Of a DNA stretch of 64,000 bases, positions 1-8,381 are shown one piece after another (position 1 is the first letter of the stretch; the number at the start of each line of letters is the position of its first letter). A program made the position numbers and the translations under genes. The notes beneath the pieces were generated by a model. The model was not told where the DNA came from, did not search any database, and saw nothing but the letters and a program-made list of their open reading frames with translations. Source of the DNA: Taklimakanibacter sp050246735 (GTDB lineage Bacteria > Pseudomonadota > Alphaproteobacteria > Rhizobiales > Aestuariivirgaceae); contig JBFWVM010000024.1 in the NCBI GenBank assembly GCA_050246735.1, positions 1-64,000 on the forward strand, given 5' to 3'.

Positions 1-193
1 TGCCGGCATCGAATCATATCCCGACTGATTTGGGAATCCCCCCACATGGACACCGATCCAAGACCACAGCGGACTCAAATCATTGCAACCACTCACCTTT
101 CAAGCCGCGAAAGGCAAAAACTTCAGTTTAGACGGCGTCGGTGACAGGAAACCTGTCATCAATGCGGCCCGGTGCGCGCCGCGCCACGCGGCA

Positions 194-1528
194 TCAGGTG
201 CCTTCGAGGCCGCTTTGCGGTGATGTGAGCTGCCAGACGAGGCCAGAGGCCGTATGCTCGAGCCGGGCTTCGCCGTTGACGGCCGCTGGCGCCAGCTGCT
301 CGAGAACCTTGGTGCCGAAGCCCGGGGCTCTTCCCGGCTTCGCCGCGGGACCCCCGGTCTCTTCCCAGCGCAGGGTGAGCAGGCGCGCACCGGCCTCGCC
401 GCTGAACGCCCACGTCACGCTGACCTTGCCTTCGGCGACGGAAAAGGCGCCGTGCTTCGCGGCATTGGTCGCGAGCTCATGGAAGGCCATGCCGAGATAT
501 TGCGCCGCGGTGGGCGACAGCAGCACCTCCGGCCCGTCCGTCGTGAGCCTGTCGCGGACGCCGAAACTGTCGAGATGCGCGATGACGAGGCCGTGCAGGT
601 CGGCGTGCTCCCATTCGCCGCGGACGAGGAGATCATGCGAGCGCGACAGGGCGGTGATGCGTGCGCGGATAAGGCTCTCGAACTCTTCCGGCGAGCGCGC
701 ATGCGCGTTGGTCTCGCGGATCATGGCGAAGATGACGGCATATTGGTTCTTCACCCGGTGGGCGAGCTCGCGCATCAGCATGGTGATGCGCTTTTCCGCC
801 TTCTTGCGGCGGGTGATGTCCTGGGTGATGCCGATGAAGTGCCTGCCTTGCGGATCCACCGAGGCCCGGTGGTTCTCGAGCCAGATCATCCGCCCGTCGG
901 GGCGGTAGAGGCGATATTCGTCGCGCGGCTGCGGCGGCTCGCCCCGGGCCATCCGGTTGCGGGCGTCCTGCATGCGCGCCCGGTCCTCGGGATGCACCAT
1001 CGCGATGAAGCGCTCGGTGGCGGGAGCGTCCCTGGCCGGGTCGAGGCCCACCAGGCGGAAGAAATTGTCGTCCCAGGCGAGCCGTCCGTCTGGCGTGATC
1101 TCCCAGCTCGCCATGTCGGCCGCTTCGAAGGCGAGCTCGAGCCGGCGCCGCTCGCGCTCCAGGGACTGCCTCTCCTGCTCGAGGCGCCTGATCGACTTGT
1201 CGAGGAGATCGACCACGAAGAGGATCAGGCCGCAGACCGCGATGAAGCCGATGACCGCCGCGACCGCCCATATGCCGGTGGCCGCACCCGGTCCCGAACT
1301 GGTGAGGAAATAGATCGCAAGGCCGGTGCAGGCGGCCAGGGCGGCGAACCCGGCGGCGCGGCCGCCGACAAAGGCGCTGAGCAGCACCGCGGGATAGAGG
1401 GTGAGGAAAGGCTGCATGCCGGGCATCGCCAGCTTGAGCCCGGCCGCGATGCCCACGAAAGCCGCCGCCGCAACATACCCGTGACCCGGACTCCGCCTGA
1501 ATGACGGCAAGTGCCTGTCGATCCACAC
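194..1528 (-). CDS. Membrane-bound PAS sensor histidine kinase, HWE/HisKA_2 family
   Basis: This is a 444-residue sensor kinase that should sit in the inner membrane and autophosphorylate on a histidine. Residues about 17-110 are hydrophobic with several membrane segments, resembling the DUF4118-type sensor region. A short coiled linker follows at about 112-132, then a PAS domain (about 133-240, ending in FIGITQDIT). The HWE/HisKA_2 H-box is ELAHRVKNQ with the phosphoacceptor at His258, and the ATPase part has an N-box (HELATNAAKHGA). The start is a GTG preceded by a GGGAGG ribosome site. No response regulator is adjacent, so the partner is unknown. A 90-bp stretch of this gene (about 760-850) recurs at 3235-3326 inside a gene-fragment mosaic. 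The family call is firm; the signal sensed cannot be inferred. Confidence 0.9.
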   Translation of the reverse strand: MWIDRHLPSFRRSPGHGYVAAAAFVGIAAGLKLAMPGMQPFLTLYPAVLLSAFVGGRAAGFAALAACTGLAIYFLTSSGPGAATGIWAVAAVIGFIAVCGLILFVVDLLDKSIRRLEQERQSLERERRRLELAFEAADMASWEITPDGRLAWDDNFFRLVGLDPARDAPATERFIAMVHPEDRARMQDARNRMARGEPPQPRDEYRLYRPDGRMIWLENHRASVDPQGRHFIGITQDITRRKKAEKRITMLMRELAHRVKNQYAVIFAMIRETNAHARSPEEFESLIRARITALSRSHDLLVRGEWEHADLHGLVIAHLDSFGVRDRLTTDGPEVLLSPTAAQYLGMAFHELATNAAKHGAFSVAEGKVSVTWAFSGEAGARLLTLRWEETGGPAAKPGRAPGFGTKVLEQLAPAAVNGEARLEHTASGLVWQLTSPQSGLEGT

Positions 1529-1757
1529 CGGCCCCTCCCTCTGCGGGGCTCACTCTAACATGGCCGGAAGACGGCGCCAGCGGCAGTTCTTTGTGCCTGG
1601 CCTCGCCTGGGATAGTCTTCCGAGAACGTCGAGGAGACCGCGATGGTTGCCCTGACTTTCAGGCCTCGAGCACGGATGCATCCTGCTTCGGTGGGCGTCC
1701 GCCACCTTCATCGCATGGGTTCCTGGATATCGCTTTCAGCGTTGTCGTCATGCCGCA

Positions 1758-2951
1758 TCACGCTTGCGGATAGAGCTTCGGAAACAGATTCTCGAGCGTT
1801 TCCGCCGGGAATCGCAACGACACCTTGCCCTTGGGCGTATCCGATGCAAGCAGGCCGTGACGGACGACGTCGCCCAGGACGCGCCGGGCCGTGCGCTCGG
1901 GAAGCGACATGATGCGCGCTGCGTCGCCGCGGTCGAATTCGCCGCGCATCAGTGCCGCTTCCAGCAGCCACGCAGATTCGGGTCTCAGTGTCGGATGGTG
2001 TTCGACATAAGTCCGAAGCCGTTGCGAAAGTGCCGTCAGATCAAAGAGCGCGCTCATGAATCTGACCTGGTCGAGACACACATTCAGGAACCAGAGTATG
2101 AATTGCCTCAGCGCCGCTTCCGACAGGTTGCCGCGGCCATCGAGATCATTCTGCCTCGGCATGTCGGCATGATCCATCATGGCCTTGTATTCGCTGCGGC
2201 TCCGGAGGCCACGTGCAAGTCCGCGCGAGATCGACCAGAGGCCGTGGGAGCCTATGCCGGCAGCGTGAGCCATCGCATGACTCATCAGGCGGCTTACTCG
2301 ACCGTTGCCGTCTGGAAAAGGATGAATGTAGTTGAAACGATGATGCGCGGAAGCCATGGCCATGATCCGCGCGGCTCTGCCCATGCGATCGAACCGGAAT
2401 CGGTCTTCGAAATACGTCATGAAATCGGCGACGCGGCTGCTGGCGGGAGGAACGTGCCGGCCCACGGCGACATCTTCCTCGCCTCGGCTTCGCCACTCGC
2501 CGGGAGCCATGACGATCTTCTGCCCGCCTGTCCCGACGACCAGCGCGGATTCCGGCGCGCCTTTATAGAACTCACGATGCAGCCAGCGCAGAAATTCGCA
2601 GGAGGCGGGTGGCGGCAGCGCGCCTTCCGCGCTTTGCCTGTCCACTTCCTTCTGGACACGAATATGCGCCATGGCCTCGAGCTGAAGATTCCGCCGGTTT
2701 TCGTCGTGGTCGAGATTTCCCGCCAGAGCCCGCTCGATGTCGCGCGGACGGGTGTTATGACCCTCGATCAGATTGCTGTAATAAGTATTCATGATGCGCA
2801 CCAGATCGGCCAGGTTGGCCGCGGTGCGCGGATGAAGCGCCCGGCCAAGGGTCGCTGCTGCGGCCGACAGATCGACGATCACATCGGTGATCTCTCCCGT
2901 CGGCTCGTCCAGCCGGACAGGTTCTATCCTGGCAACGGTTTCCAAAGGCAT
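1758..2951 (-). CDS. Fic-family protein (putative AMP transferase), class II
   Basis: Fic proteins usually transfer AMP from ATP to a hydroxyl side chain of a target protein. The full catalytic motif HPFPDGNGR is at residues 210-218. An N-terminal inhibitory helix with the [S/T]xxxE[G/N] signature (SNLIEG, residues 59-64) places it in class II, which carries its own inhibitor. The last 70 or so residues look like a winged-helix segment, as in many stand-alone Fic proteins. Length (397 aa) is normal for the family. No antitoxin partner is adjacent, which fits an internal inhibitor. The upstream 60 bases (2950-3010) are unusually AT-rich and probably hold the promoter. The target is unknown. 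A second, divergent Fic gene lies just upstream at 3250-4884. Confidence 0.88.
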   Translation of the reverse strand: MPLETVARIEPVRLDEPTGEITDVIVDLSAAAATLGRALHPRTAANLADLVRIMNTYYSNLIEGHNTRPRDIERALAGNLDHDENRRNLQLEAMAHIRVQKEVDRQSAEGALPPPASCEFLRWLHREFYKGAPESALVVGTGGQKIVMAPGEWRSRGEEDVAVGRHVPPASSRVADFMTYFEDRFRFDRMGRAARIMAMASAHHRFNYIHPFPDGNGRVSRLMSHAMAHAAGIGSHGLWSISRGLARGLRSRSEYKAMMDHADMPRQNDLDGRGNLSEAALRQFILWFLNVCLDQVRFMSALFDLTALSQRLRTYVEHHPTLRPESAWLLEAALMRGEFDRGDAARIMSLPERTARRVLGDVVRHGLLASDTPKGKVSLRFPAETLENLFPKLYPQA

Positions 2952-3061
2952 TTGGCCGATCTTTCTTTAGAAAAGATGATCCTTAAATACATAAATACAC
3001 TAGGAAAAACAAGAAAAACCGCAATGTTGGCCGATTCCTTGGCCGATCGTTTGGCCGATCA

Positions 3062-3233
3062 TGCAGCGAGATCCAGCACCACGCGCCCGACGATCGTGCC
3101 GTGGCGCATCTCGTCGAGGACCGCATTGATCTCCGGCAGGGGTGCGGTCCTGATTCAGGCGCGGACGAGGCCTCTGGCGGCGAAATCGAGCGCTTCTCCG
3201 AGGTCGGCGCGGATGCCGACATTGGAGCCCCTT
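3062..3233 (-). pseudogene. Decayed copy of the 3' end of the alcohol dehydrogenase gene
   Basis: About 172 bases here match 5042-5213, the last 57 or so codons of the zinc alcohol dehydrogenase at 5040-6077, with only a few changes. One change turns an Arg codon (CGG) into TGA, so the fragment could not be translated even in frame. The same orientation at both places makes a direct repeat flanking the second fic gene. The bases just outside (TTTGGCCGATC repeats at 3038-3062) also resemble the sequence beside the intact dehydrogenase stop codon. This is a duplication remnant and not a gene. Confidence 0.85.
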
Positions 3234-3234
3234 T

Positions 3235-3326
3235 TGGCGAACTCGCGCATCAGCATGGTGATGCGCCTTTCCGCCTTCTTGCGGCGGGTGATGTCCTGGG
3301 GGAGGCCGATGAAACGCGTGCCTTGG
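3235..3326 (-). pseudogene. Fragment of the sensor-kinase gene (PAS end to H-box)
   Basis: About 90 bases match positions 760-850 of the kinase gene at 194-1528, covering the end of the PAS domain and the start of the kinase core, in the same orientation. The fragment abuts the dehydrogenase remnant at 3062-3233 with no spacer, so sequences from two separate genes have been joined. The junction with the second fic gene lies near 3327. The reading frame is not kept, and the final codons of that fic gene read through this fragment in another frame. Confidence 0.82.
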
Positions 3327-4884
3327 CACTGGTTGCCTTGTCCAGGAGAAGGTCCTGATAAATGCTTTCGATGGCGGTCGCCTCCTCGTCGGTAAGCTCC
3401 GCAAATTCCTCCGAGCGTGCTCTCTGGGAAAAGCGACCTCTGTTCTGACCGAGAAATCCCATCATTAGATCGAAGGTCGCATCGGGCATCTCGAGGAATG
3501 CCCCGATGCTCTGCCTGGCCTGATCATAGCGCCGCAGATACTCGACCTCGTTCGGCAATGTCCGGCGAATGGTTTGAACGATGCAGTCCGCCAAAAATTC
3601 CGCTTGCGACGTGGCATCGAAGAATCGAAACAAATCACGTGTCTGATTGAGCACGCGAACATTCAGCGACGGCGTCGTTTCCCACCGCGTCAGTAAGAGG
3701 CGCGGGCGGGAATACTGGTCCAGCACTCGCCTGTAACGCTCGATCTGTTCCAGGAAGACCGCGGAGACGGGGAATATTATGCCCGGCGGATTGAAACCGC
3801 TGCGCGAAAGGATGTGATGGACAAGCCAACGGTGAATCCTGCCGTTTCCGTCTTCGAACGGATGAATGAAGACGAAGCCGAAGGCGACCGCCGCTGCGGC
3901 GACTATGGCGTGGAGCCCGTTGTTTTTTTCCGCCCTTTCGGCATAGGCGATCAACCCGCCGATCAGGGCTGCAATATCTTCATGCCGCGAGCTGATATGG
4001 TCAGGAATGGGTGCATTTGTTTCACGATCACGCTTGCCGACAAAGCCACCTTCCGTACGCCAGCCAAAATGCATGAAGCGTGCATTGCCGATGACGATGC
4101 GTTGCAGACGTAGGAGCTCATCGGTCGTCAGGGGGTGTTGGCCAGCCTCGCCGATCGCCTGCCCCCAACGCTGAATGCGATCCTGTGGGGGACGTTCTCC
4201 TTCAATCACATAAGATGCCTTGGAGTCTTCCAGCAGAAGAAAGGCGGCTGCTCGGGCCATCAGATCCGGCGCAGTGCGTTGGACGACCGCGCGTGCTTCG
4301 TCTGCGAGCGCCGTGCCCGTGATGGCCGTCAGATGGTCTGTGCGCCGGATCAGCGGGCAAAAGTCAGGCGTGCCCGGTAGATTGTTGCGGATACGGTAGC
4401 GGGTGACGGTTTCGCCCCTGACGGCAAACTGATGCTTTTCGTCCAGGGCGCCGACATAAGGAGCCTTGGGAGCGTCCGGCAGCGCGAGCTTTTGCGCAGT
4501 CAGCCACTCGTAGAGAAACCAGATGCGCCTGGCATGTTGTCCGGTCGGCTCCGACTTTACCCAGTCTTCGATCGTACCCTTCGGCATGACAGGAAAAAGA
4601 GCGCTGAGGGTCCCAAGATCGACGCCCTCATGGCGGAGAGCGAAATCCAGGTGAGCGCTGATTGTATCGGCGGGCCGGTATCGCGGCGTGAGGATGCGCC
4701 ACCTGCCTTCTTGCCGCATCGTATGCTTTTCACCGATAGTGAGAAGCACATCGGGCGCCGGCACCTGTAAGCCGAAGGCTGCGATGAGGGCTGCATAGCC
4801 CGCCGGCCGCGATGCCGCGGGCGTGGATTCCCCGGCAATCTCGGGGACCTGGGCTGGTATGGAAAGGGGCACGGGCATCTGCAA
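3250..4884 (-). CDS. Fic-family protein (putative AMP transferase), with altered C-terminus
   Basis: This 544-residue protein has the Fic motif HPFEDGNGR at residues 341-349 and a class II inhibitory motif SYVIEG at 224-229. About 200 extra N-terminal residues contain a region that looks like a DNA-binding or scaffold domain of unknown type. It is not a close copy of the Fic protein at 1758-2951. The last 24 or so residues (after about 520) are encoded by the kinase-gene fragment at 3235-3326 read out of frame, so the original C-terminus was lost or replaced. The gene lies between two direct copies of the dehydrogenase 3' end, which suggests it arrived or was duplicated as a block. The active-site motif is intact, so it may still be functional. 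Confidence 0.85.
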   Translation of the reverse strand: MQMPVPLSIPAQVPEIAGESTPAASRPAGYAALIAAFGLQVPAPDVLLTIGEKHTMRQEGRWRILTPRYRPADTISAHLDFALRHEGVDLGTLSALFPVMPKGTIEDWVKSEPTGQHARRIWFLYEWLTAQKLALPDAPKAPYVGALDEKHQFAVRGETVTRYRIRNNLPGTPDFCPLIRRTDHLTAITGTALADEARAVVQRTAPDLMARAAAFLLLEDSKASYVIEGERPPQDRIQRWGQAIGEAGQHPLTTDELLRLQRIVIGNARFMHFGWRTEGGFVGKRDRETNAPIPDHISSRHEDIAALIGGLIAYAERAEKNNGLHAIVAAAAVAFGFVFIHPFEDGNGRIHRWLVHHILSRSGFNPPGIIFPVSAVFLEQIERYRRVLDQYSRPRLLLTRWETTPSLNVRVLNQTRDLFRFFDATSQAEFLADCIVQTIRRTLPNEVEYLRRYDQARQSIGAFLEMPDATFDLMMGFLGQNRGRFSQRARSEEFAELTDEEATAIESIYQDLLLDKATSAKARVSSASPRTSPAARRRKGASPC

Positions 4885-5039
4885 AACTCTAACCCGAACT
4901 GAAAGACGATTACTTTCGGCAATTATTTCAGAAAAATGTTAACCCTTTAAGCTCTGAAAGTCGATTCCTCCCCCGTCTGAGCTGATTTAATAACTCCAGC
5001 TGCCCCGCGCGGCGGATGTCCGGCCGGCCGTTTGGCCGG

Positions 5040-6077
5040 TCATGGGGCGAGGTCCAGCACCACGCGCCCGACGATCGTGCCGTGGCGCATCTCGTCGAGG
5101 ACCGCATTGATCTCCGGCAGGGGTGCGGTCCTGATCCGGGCGCGGACGAGGCCTCTGGCGGCGAAATCGAGCGCTTCCCCGAGGTCGGCGCGGGTGCCGA
5201 CATTGGAGCCCCTTATGCTCAGCTCCCAATTGGTGATCGCCGAGATCGAGGTGCGGATCTCGTCCGACTTGCCGCCCGGCAGGCCGATATAGGCGACCGT
5301 TCCGGCGGGCCTGAGCATGAGGACGGCCTGCTCGAAGGCCTTGCTCGCGACCGCCGTGACCACCGCGGCATGGGCGCCGCCGATCTTCGCCTGGACGGCG
5401 GCGACCGCGTCCTCCTTCGCGCCGTCGACCAGGATCTCGGCACCGAGCGATTGCGCCAGCGCCAGCTTGTCGGCCGCGACGTCGACGGCGGCGACCCTCA
5501 GCCCCATGGCGCGCGCATACTGGATGGCGATGTGGCCCAGGCCGCCGATGCCCACAATGGCGACCCACTGGCCGGGCCTGGCGCCGGTGCGCTTGAGCCC
5601 GCGATAGGTGGTGACGCCGGCGCACAGGATGGGCGCGAGGCCGAAGAAATCGGCATCGGCGGCAAGCCGGCCGACGAAGGCGGCCGGCGCCACCATGTAT
5701 TCGGCATAGCCGCCGGGCTTGGAATAGCCGGTCGCCTCGCCCGCCTTGCAGATCGTCTCCATGCCGGCGAGGCAGAACTCGCAGGCGCCGCAGGACGAAT
5801 ACATCCACGGCACGCCGACCGCATCGCCGGGCTTGAAGCCGTCGACGCCGGACCCGAGAGCCGCGACATGGCCCGTCACCTCATGGCCCGGAATGAGCGG
5901 CAGGCTGGGCGGCGGCGACCAGTCGCCTTCGATGGCGTGCAGGTCGCTGTGGCAGACGCCGCAGGCCTTGACCTTGATCAGGATCTCGCCATGGCCGGGC
6001 TCGGGGATGGCGACGTCTTCCAGGGCGAGCCGGTCCTTGATCTTGCGCAGGACCGCCGCCTTCATCGTTTTCGCCAT
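5040..6077 (-). CDS. Zinc-dependent alcohol dehydrogenase (MDR superfamily)
   Basis: This enzyme should interconvert primary alcohols and aldehydes with NAD(P). Catalytic zinc ligands are visible as Cys42 (GVCHSD) and the GHE motif at residues 64-66. The structural zinc cysteines lie in the CGACEFC stretch (96, 99, 102) with Cys110. The Rossmann motif is GIGGLGH. The length of 345 residues is typical of AdhP-like enzymes. I chose the ATG at 6077 over an upstream one at 6137 because GGGAGCG precedes it and the protein then begins at the conserved MKAAVL region. It is divergent from the LuxR gene at 6194, with 116 bases between. A decayed copy of its 3' end lies at 3062-3233. A role with the diol dehydratase cluster is inferred only from proximity. 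Confidence 0.92.
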   Translation of the reverse strand: MAKTMKAAVLRKIKDRLALEDVAIPEPGHGEILIKVKACGVCHSDLHAIEGDWSPPPSLPLIPGHEVTGHVAALGSGVDGFKPGDAVGVPWMYSSCGACEFCLAGMETICKAGEATGYSKPGGYAEYMVAPAAFVGRLAADADFFGLAPILCAGVTTYRGLKRTGARPGQWVAIVGIGGLGHIAIQYARAMGLRVAAVDVAADKLALAQSLGAEILVDGAKEDAVAAVQAKIGGAHAAVVTAVASKAFEQAVLMLRPAGTVAYIGLPGGKSDEIRTSISAITNWELSIRGSNVGTRADLGEALDFAARGLVRARIRTAPLPEINAVLDEMRHGTIVGRVVLDLAP

Positions 6078-6193
6078 GATCCGCTCCCATTGTGGCCTCG
6101 CGGAGCAACCTAGATTTGCCGGCATTTGCCTGGCCATATCCCTAAAGCAATAGCGGGATCGCCCGGACGCGCCTGCCGGGCTATAGAAGAGGC

Positions 6194-7060
6194 ATGACAG
6201 GCCAGTTTCCCCGCCGCCATCGGGTGCTCGAAGGTTTTGCCCGCAGCATCGCCGAACTCGCGGACGCGCTCGAAAGCGGCCGTTTCGTCGCGGTCCTGCT
6301 CGGCGCCGTCCAGCGCCTCGTCCATGCCGACTTCGTCATGGTCTTCGGCTATCAGGGGGCCGAACAGCCCCTGATGCTGGGCGACACGCTCGACCGCGAG
6401 CGCCACGGCGTCATCGCGGAGGACTACATCAACGGGCCTTACCTGCTCGATCCCTTCTATCAGCTGGTCGAGGACGGAAAGCGCGAAGGCTGCTTTCGCC
6501 TTCACGACATAGCGCCCGACCGCTTCCGCCAGAGCGAGTATTTCCGCACCCATTACAAGCGCACCGGGATCGGCGAGGAGATCGGCTTCGTCTTCGATGC
6601 CGGACACGGCATCACGGGCGTCGCCTCACTGGCGCGCTGGACGTCGTCGCCGGCGCTCGCGCGCGACGAGCTCGACCTCCTGCGGGCGGTCGAGCCGGCG
6701 ATCCGCAGCCTGTGCGCCCGGCACTGGAGCCGTGTCACCCGGGCGAGGCTCGTCGCCGCCGGGACCGTCGGCCTCCATCCGGTGGCTGCCCTCGAGGAAT
6801 TCGCCGGCGGCGTCCTCTCCGCCCGCGAGCGCCAGATCATGACCATGATCCTGCAGGGCCATTCGACCCAGTCGCTCGCCCATCATCTCGACATCAGTCC
6901 CGGCACGGTGAAGATCCATCGCAAGAACGTCTATCGGAAGCTCAACATCTCGACCCAGGCCGAGCTCTTCGCGGCCTATCTGGCTTTCGTCCAGGCGCGG
7001 CCCGAAGGGGCCCGCCTATTCCCCGGGGGATATACCCGTAAGCGGCCGTCTCCCGGATAA
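6194..7060 (+). CDS. LuxR-family transcriptional regulator
   Basis: The C-terminal 65 residues form a clear LuxR-type helix-turn-helix, starting at LSARERQIM and including SPGTVKIHRKNVYRKL. The first 190 or so residues are a GAF-like or autoinducer-like sensor region without a recognisable response-regulator receiver domain. It therefore probably responds to a small ligand and not to phosphorylation. It lies directly upstream of the polyamine-type ABC importer, starting 37 bases before it, and on the same strand. Inference: it controls that importer and perhaps the dehydratase genes beyond. It could also act on the divergent dehydrogenase through the shared 116-base region. Confidence 0.88.
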   Translation: MTGQFPRRHRVLEGFARSIAELADALESGRFVAVLLGAVQRLVHADFVMVFGYQGAEQPLMLGDTLDRERHGVIAEDYINGPYLLDPFYQLVEDGKREGCFRLHDIAPDRFRQSEYFRTHYKRTGIGEEIGFVFDAGHGITGVASLARWTSSPALARDELDLLRAVEPAIRSLCARHWSRVTRARLVAAGTVGLHPVAALEEFAGGVLSARERQIMTMILQGHSTQSLAHHLDISPGTVKIHRKNVYRKLNISTQAELFAAYLAFVQARPEGARLFPGGYTRKRPSPG

Positions 7061-7096
7061 TCCCCGCAACCGACAGACGATCCCAGGGAGGGACAG

Positions 7097-8278
7097 ATGA
7101 CGAGAAGCTGGTACAGCGATCTGCCGCAGTTCTATCAACGCCAGATCAGGGCCGCGGGCCTCGACGAGGCCGGTCTCACGCGCCGCCGCCTGCTCAAAGG
7201 CGCAGCCGCCGCCGCGGGCGTCGCCATGGCGGGGCTTTCCTCGCGGCCGTCACGGGCGGCGAGCCAGATGACCTATATGTGCTGGGAAGGCTACAACGAC
7301 CCGCGCATCATCGATCCCTTCAAGCAGGCCAATGACGTCGACATCGCCTTCGATCTCATAGTCGACAGTCCGGGCGGCTTCGCCAAGCTGCAGGCGGGCG
7401 CCTCGCGCGAGGTCGACCTCGTCTCGAGCGACATGCCGTGGATCACCCGCATGGGCCCGGCGGGCCTCACGCTCGACCTCGATCCCGACGACTACAAGGA
7501 CGTCTACGCGACCTTCTACGACCAGTTCAAGCCGCCCTTTGAGCCCTTGCTCAACGACGGCAAGACCATCGGCGTGGCGACGCGCTGGGGCTGGGTGGGC
7601 CCCTGCCTCAACACCGACGTAACCAAGCCCGAGGCCTGGCGGACCTATGATCCGGTCTTCGACGACGCCAACAAGGGCAAGATCTGCGTGATGGACTGGG
7701 GCGACTGGCCCATCCTGCCCATGGCGCTCCATGCCGGCATCAACCCCTATGAAGAGCTCGACCAGAATGCGCTGGAGGAGGTGCGCAAGGTGCTGCGGGC
7801 GATGTTCAGGAACACGCGCACCCTGGTCGCCGACCTGACCCAGGCGCAGAAGGGCCTGCTCGACGGATCGCTCCTCGGCTGCATCGGCGCGGGATCCTAT
7901 CTCACCTCGGCTGTGCGCAAGCAGGGCCACAAGAACATCATGGCCGTGGTGCCGGAGCCGAAGGACGGCCTGAAGCAGGGCATCATCTGGGTCGAGGCGA
8001 CGGCGATCCTCAAGGACACCGACCAGCCGGAATTGTCGCAGAAGCTCCTGAAGCACGTCGTGTCGAAGGAATCGGGCCACATCCTGTCGCTTCTCGATAC
8101 GACCTGCAACGTCGTGACCAACAAGGCGGTGGAGGAGCTCTATACGCCCGAGGAGCGCGACATCCTGCAGGTGGACTACATGTGGAAGGCCTGGGACAAT
8201 TCCCAGATGCACCGCATCGCCCCCAATATCGACGAGATGCTCGCCATCTGGCAGGAGGAGCTGGCGGCGGCGCAGTGA
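7097..8278 (+). CDS. ABC importer periplasmic binding protein, spermidine/putrescine (PotD) type
   Basis: This is the solute-binding component of the importer encoded by the next genes. The N-terminus has a twin-arginine signal (TRRRLLKGAAAAAG, about residues 28-42), so it is probably exported folded by Tat. The mature part, starting about residue 55 (MTYMCWEGYNDP), resembles PotD/PotF-like proteins of the type II periplasmic-binding fold. A GGGAGGG ribosome site precedes the ATG. The real ligand cannot be read from sequence; the family covers polyamines, opines and related amines. The linkage to a diol dehydratase leaves open an amine or alcohol-amine substrate. Confidence 0.88.
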   Translation: MTRSWYSDLPQFYQRQIRAAGLDEAGLTRRRLLKGAAAAAGVAMAGLSSRPSRAASQMTYMCWEGYNDPRIIDPFKQANDVDIAFDLIVDSPGGFAKLQAGASREVDLVSSDMPWITRMGPAGLTLDLDPDDYKDVYATFYDQFKPPFEPLLNDGKTIGVATRWGWVGPCLNTDVTKPEAWRTYDPVFDDANKGKICVMDWGDWPILPMALHAGINPYEELDQNALEEVRKVLRAMFRNTRTLVADLTQAQKGLLDGSLLGCIGAGSYLTSAVRKQGHKNIMAVVPEPKDGLKQGIIWVEATAILKDTDQPELSQKLLKHVVSKESGHILSLLDTTCNVVTNKAVEELYTPEERDILQVDYMWKAWDNSQMHRIAPNIDEMLAIWQEELAAAQ

Positions 8279-8294
8279 GGCACCACCCTCGCAG

Positions 8295-8381
8295 ATGAAG
8301 TCCGAGACGAAGACCGGGCCCCTCGCCGGCGACCTTGCGATCATGCTCCAGGGCGCGCGGCCCCGCGATGGGAGCGGCTGA
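8295..8381 (+). CDS. Possible 28-codon ORF coupled to the ABC ATPase gene
   Basis: An ATG-initiated frame of 28 codons fills the gap between the binding protein and the ATPase. Its TGA overlaps the ATPase ATG by one base, the geometry of translational coupling. No strong ribosome site precedes it and the peptide has no recognisable domain. It may be a chance frame. Confidence 0.22.
   Translation: MKSETKTGPLAGDLAIMLQGARPRDGSG

Noticed and set aside
1758..4884. Fic/antitoxin (FicT-FicA) pair
   Set aside because: Both Fic proteins carry their own inhibitory motif (SNLIEG and SYVIEG), and neither neighbour is a small antitoxin.
3000..5045. An insertion sequence that moved the fic gene
   Set aside because: No transposase, terminal inverted repeats or short target duplications are seen; the flanking repeats are gene fragments.
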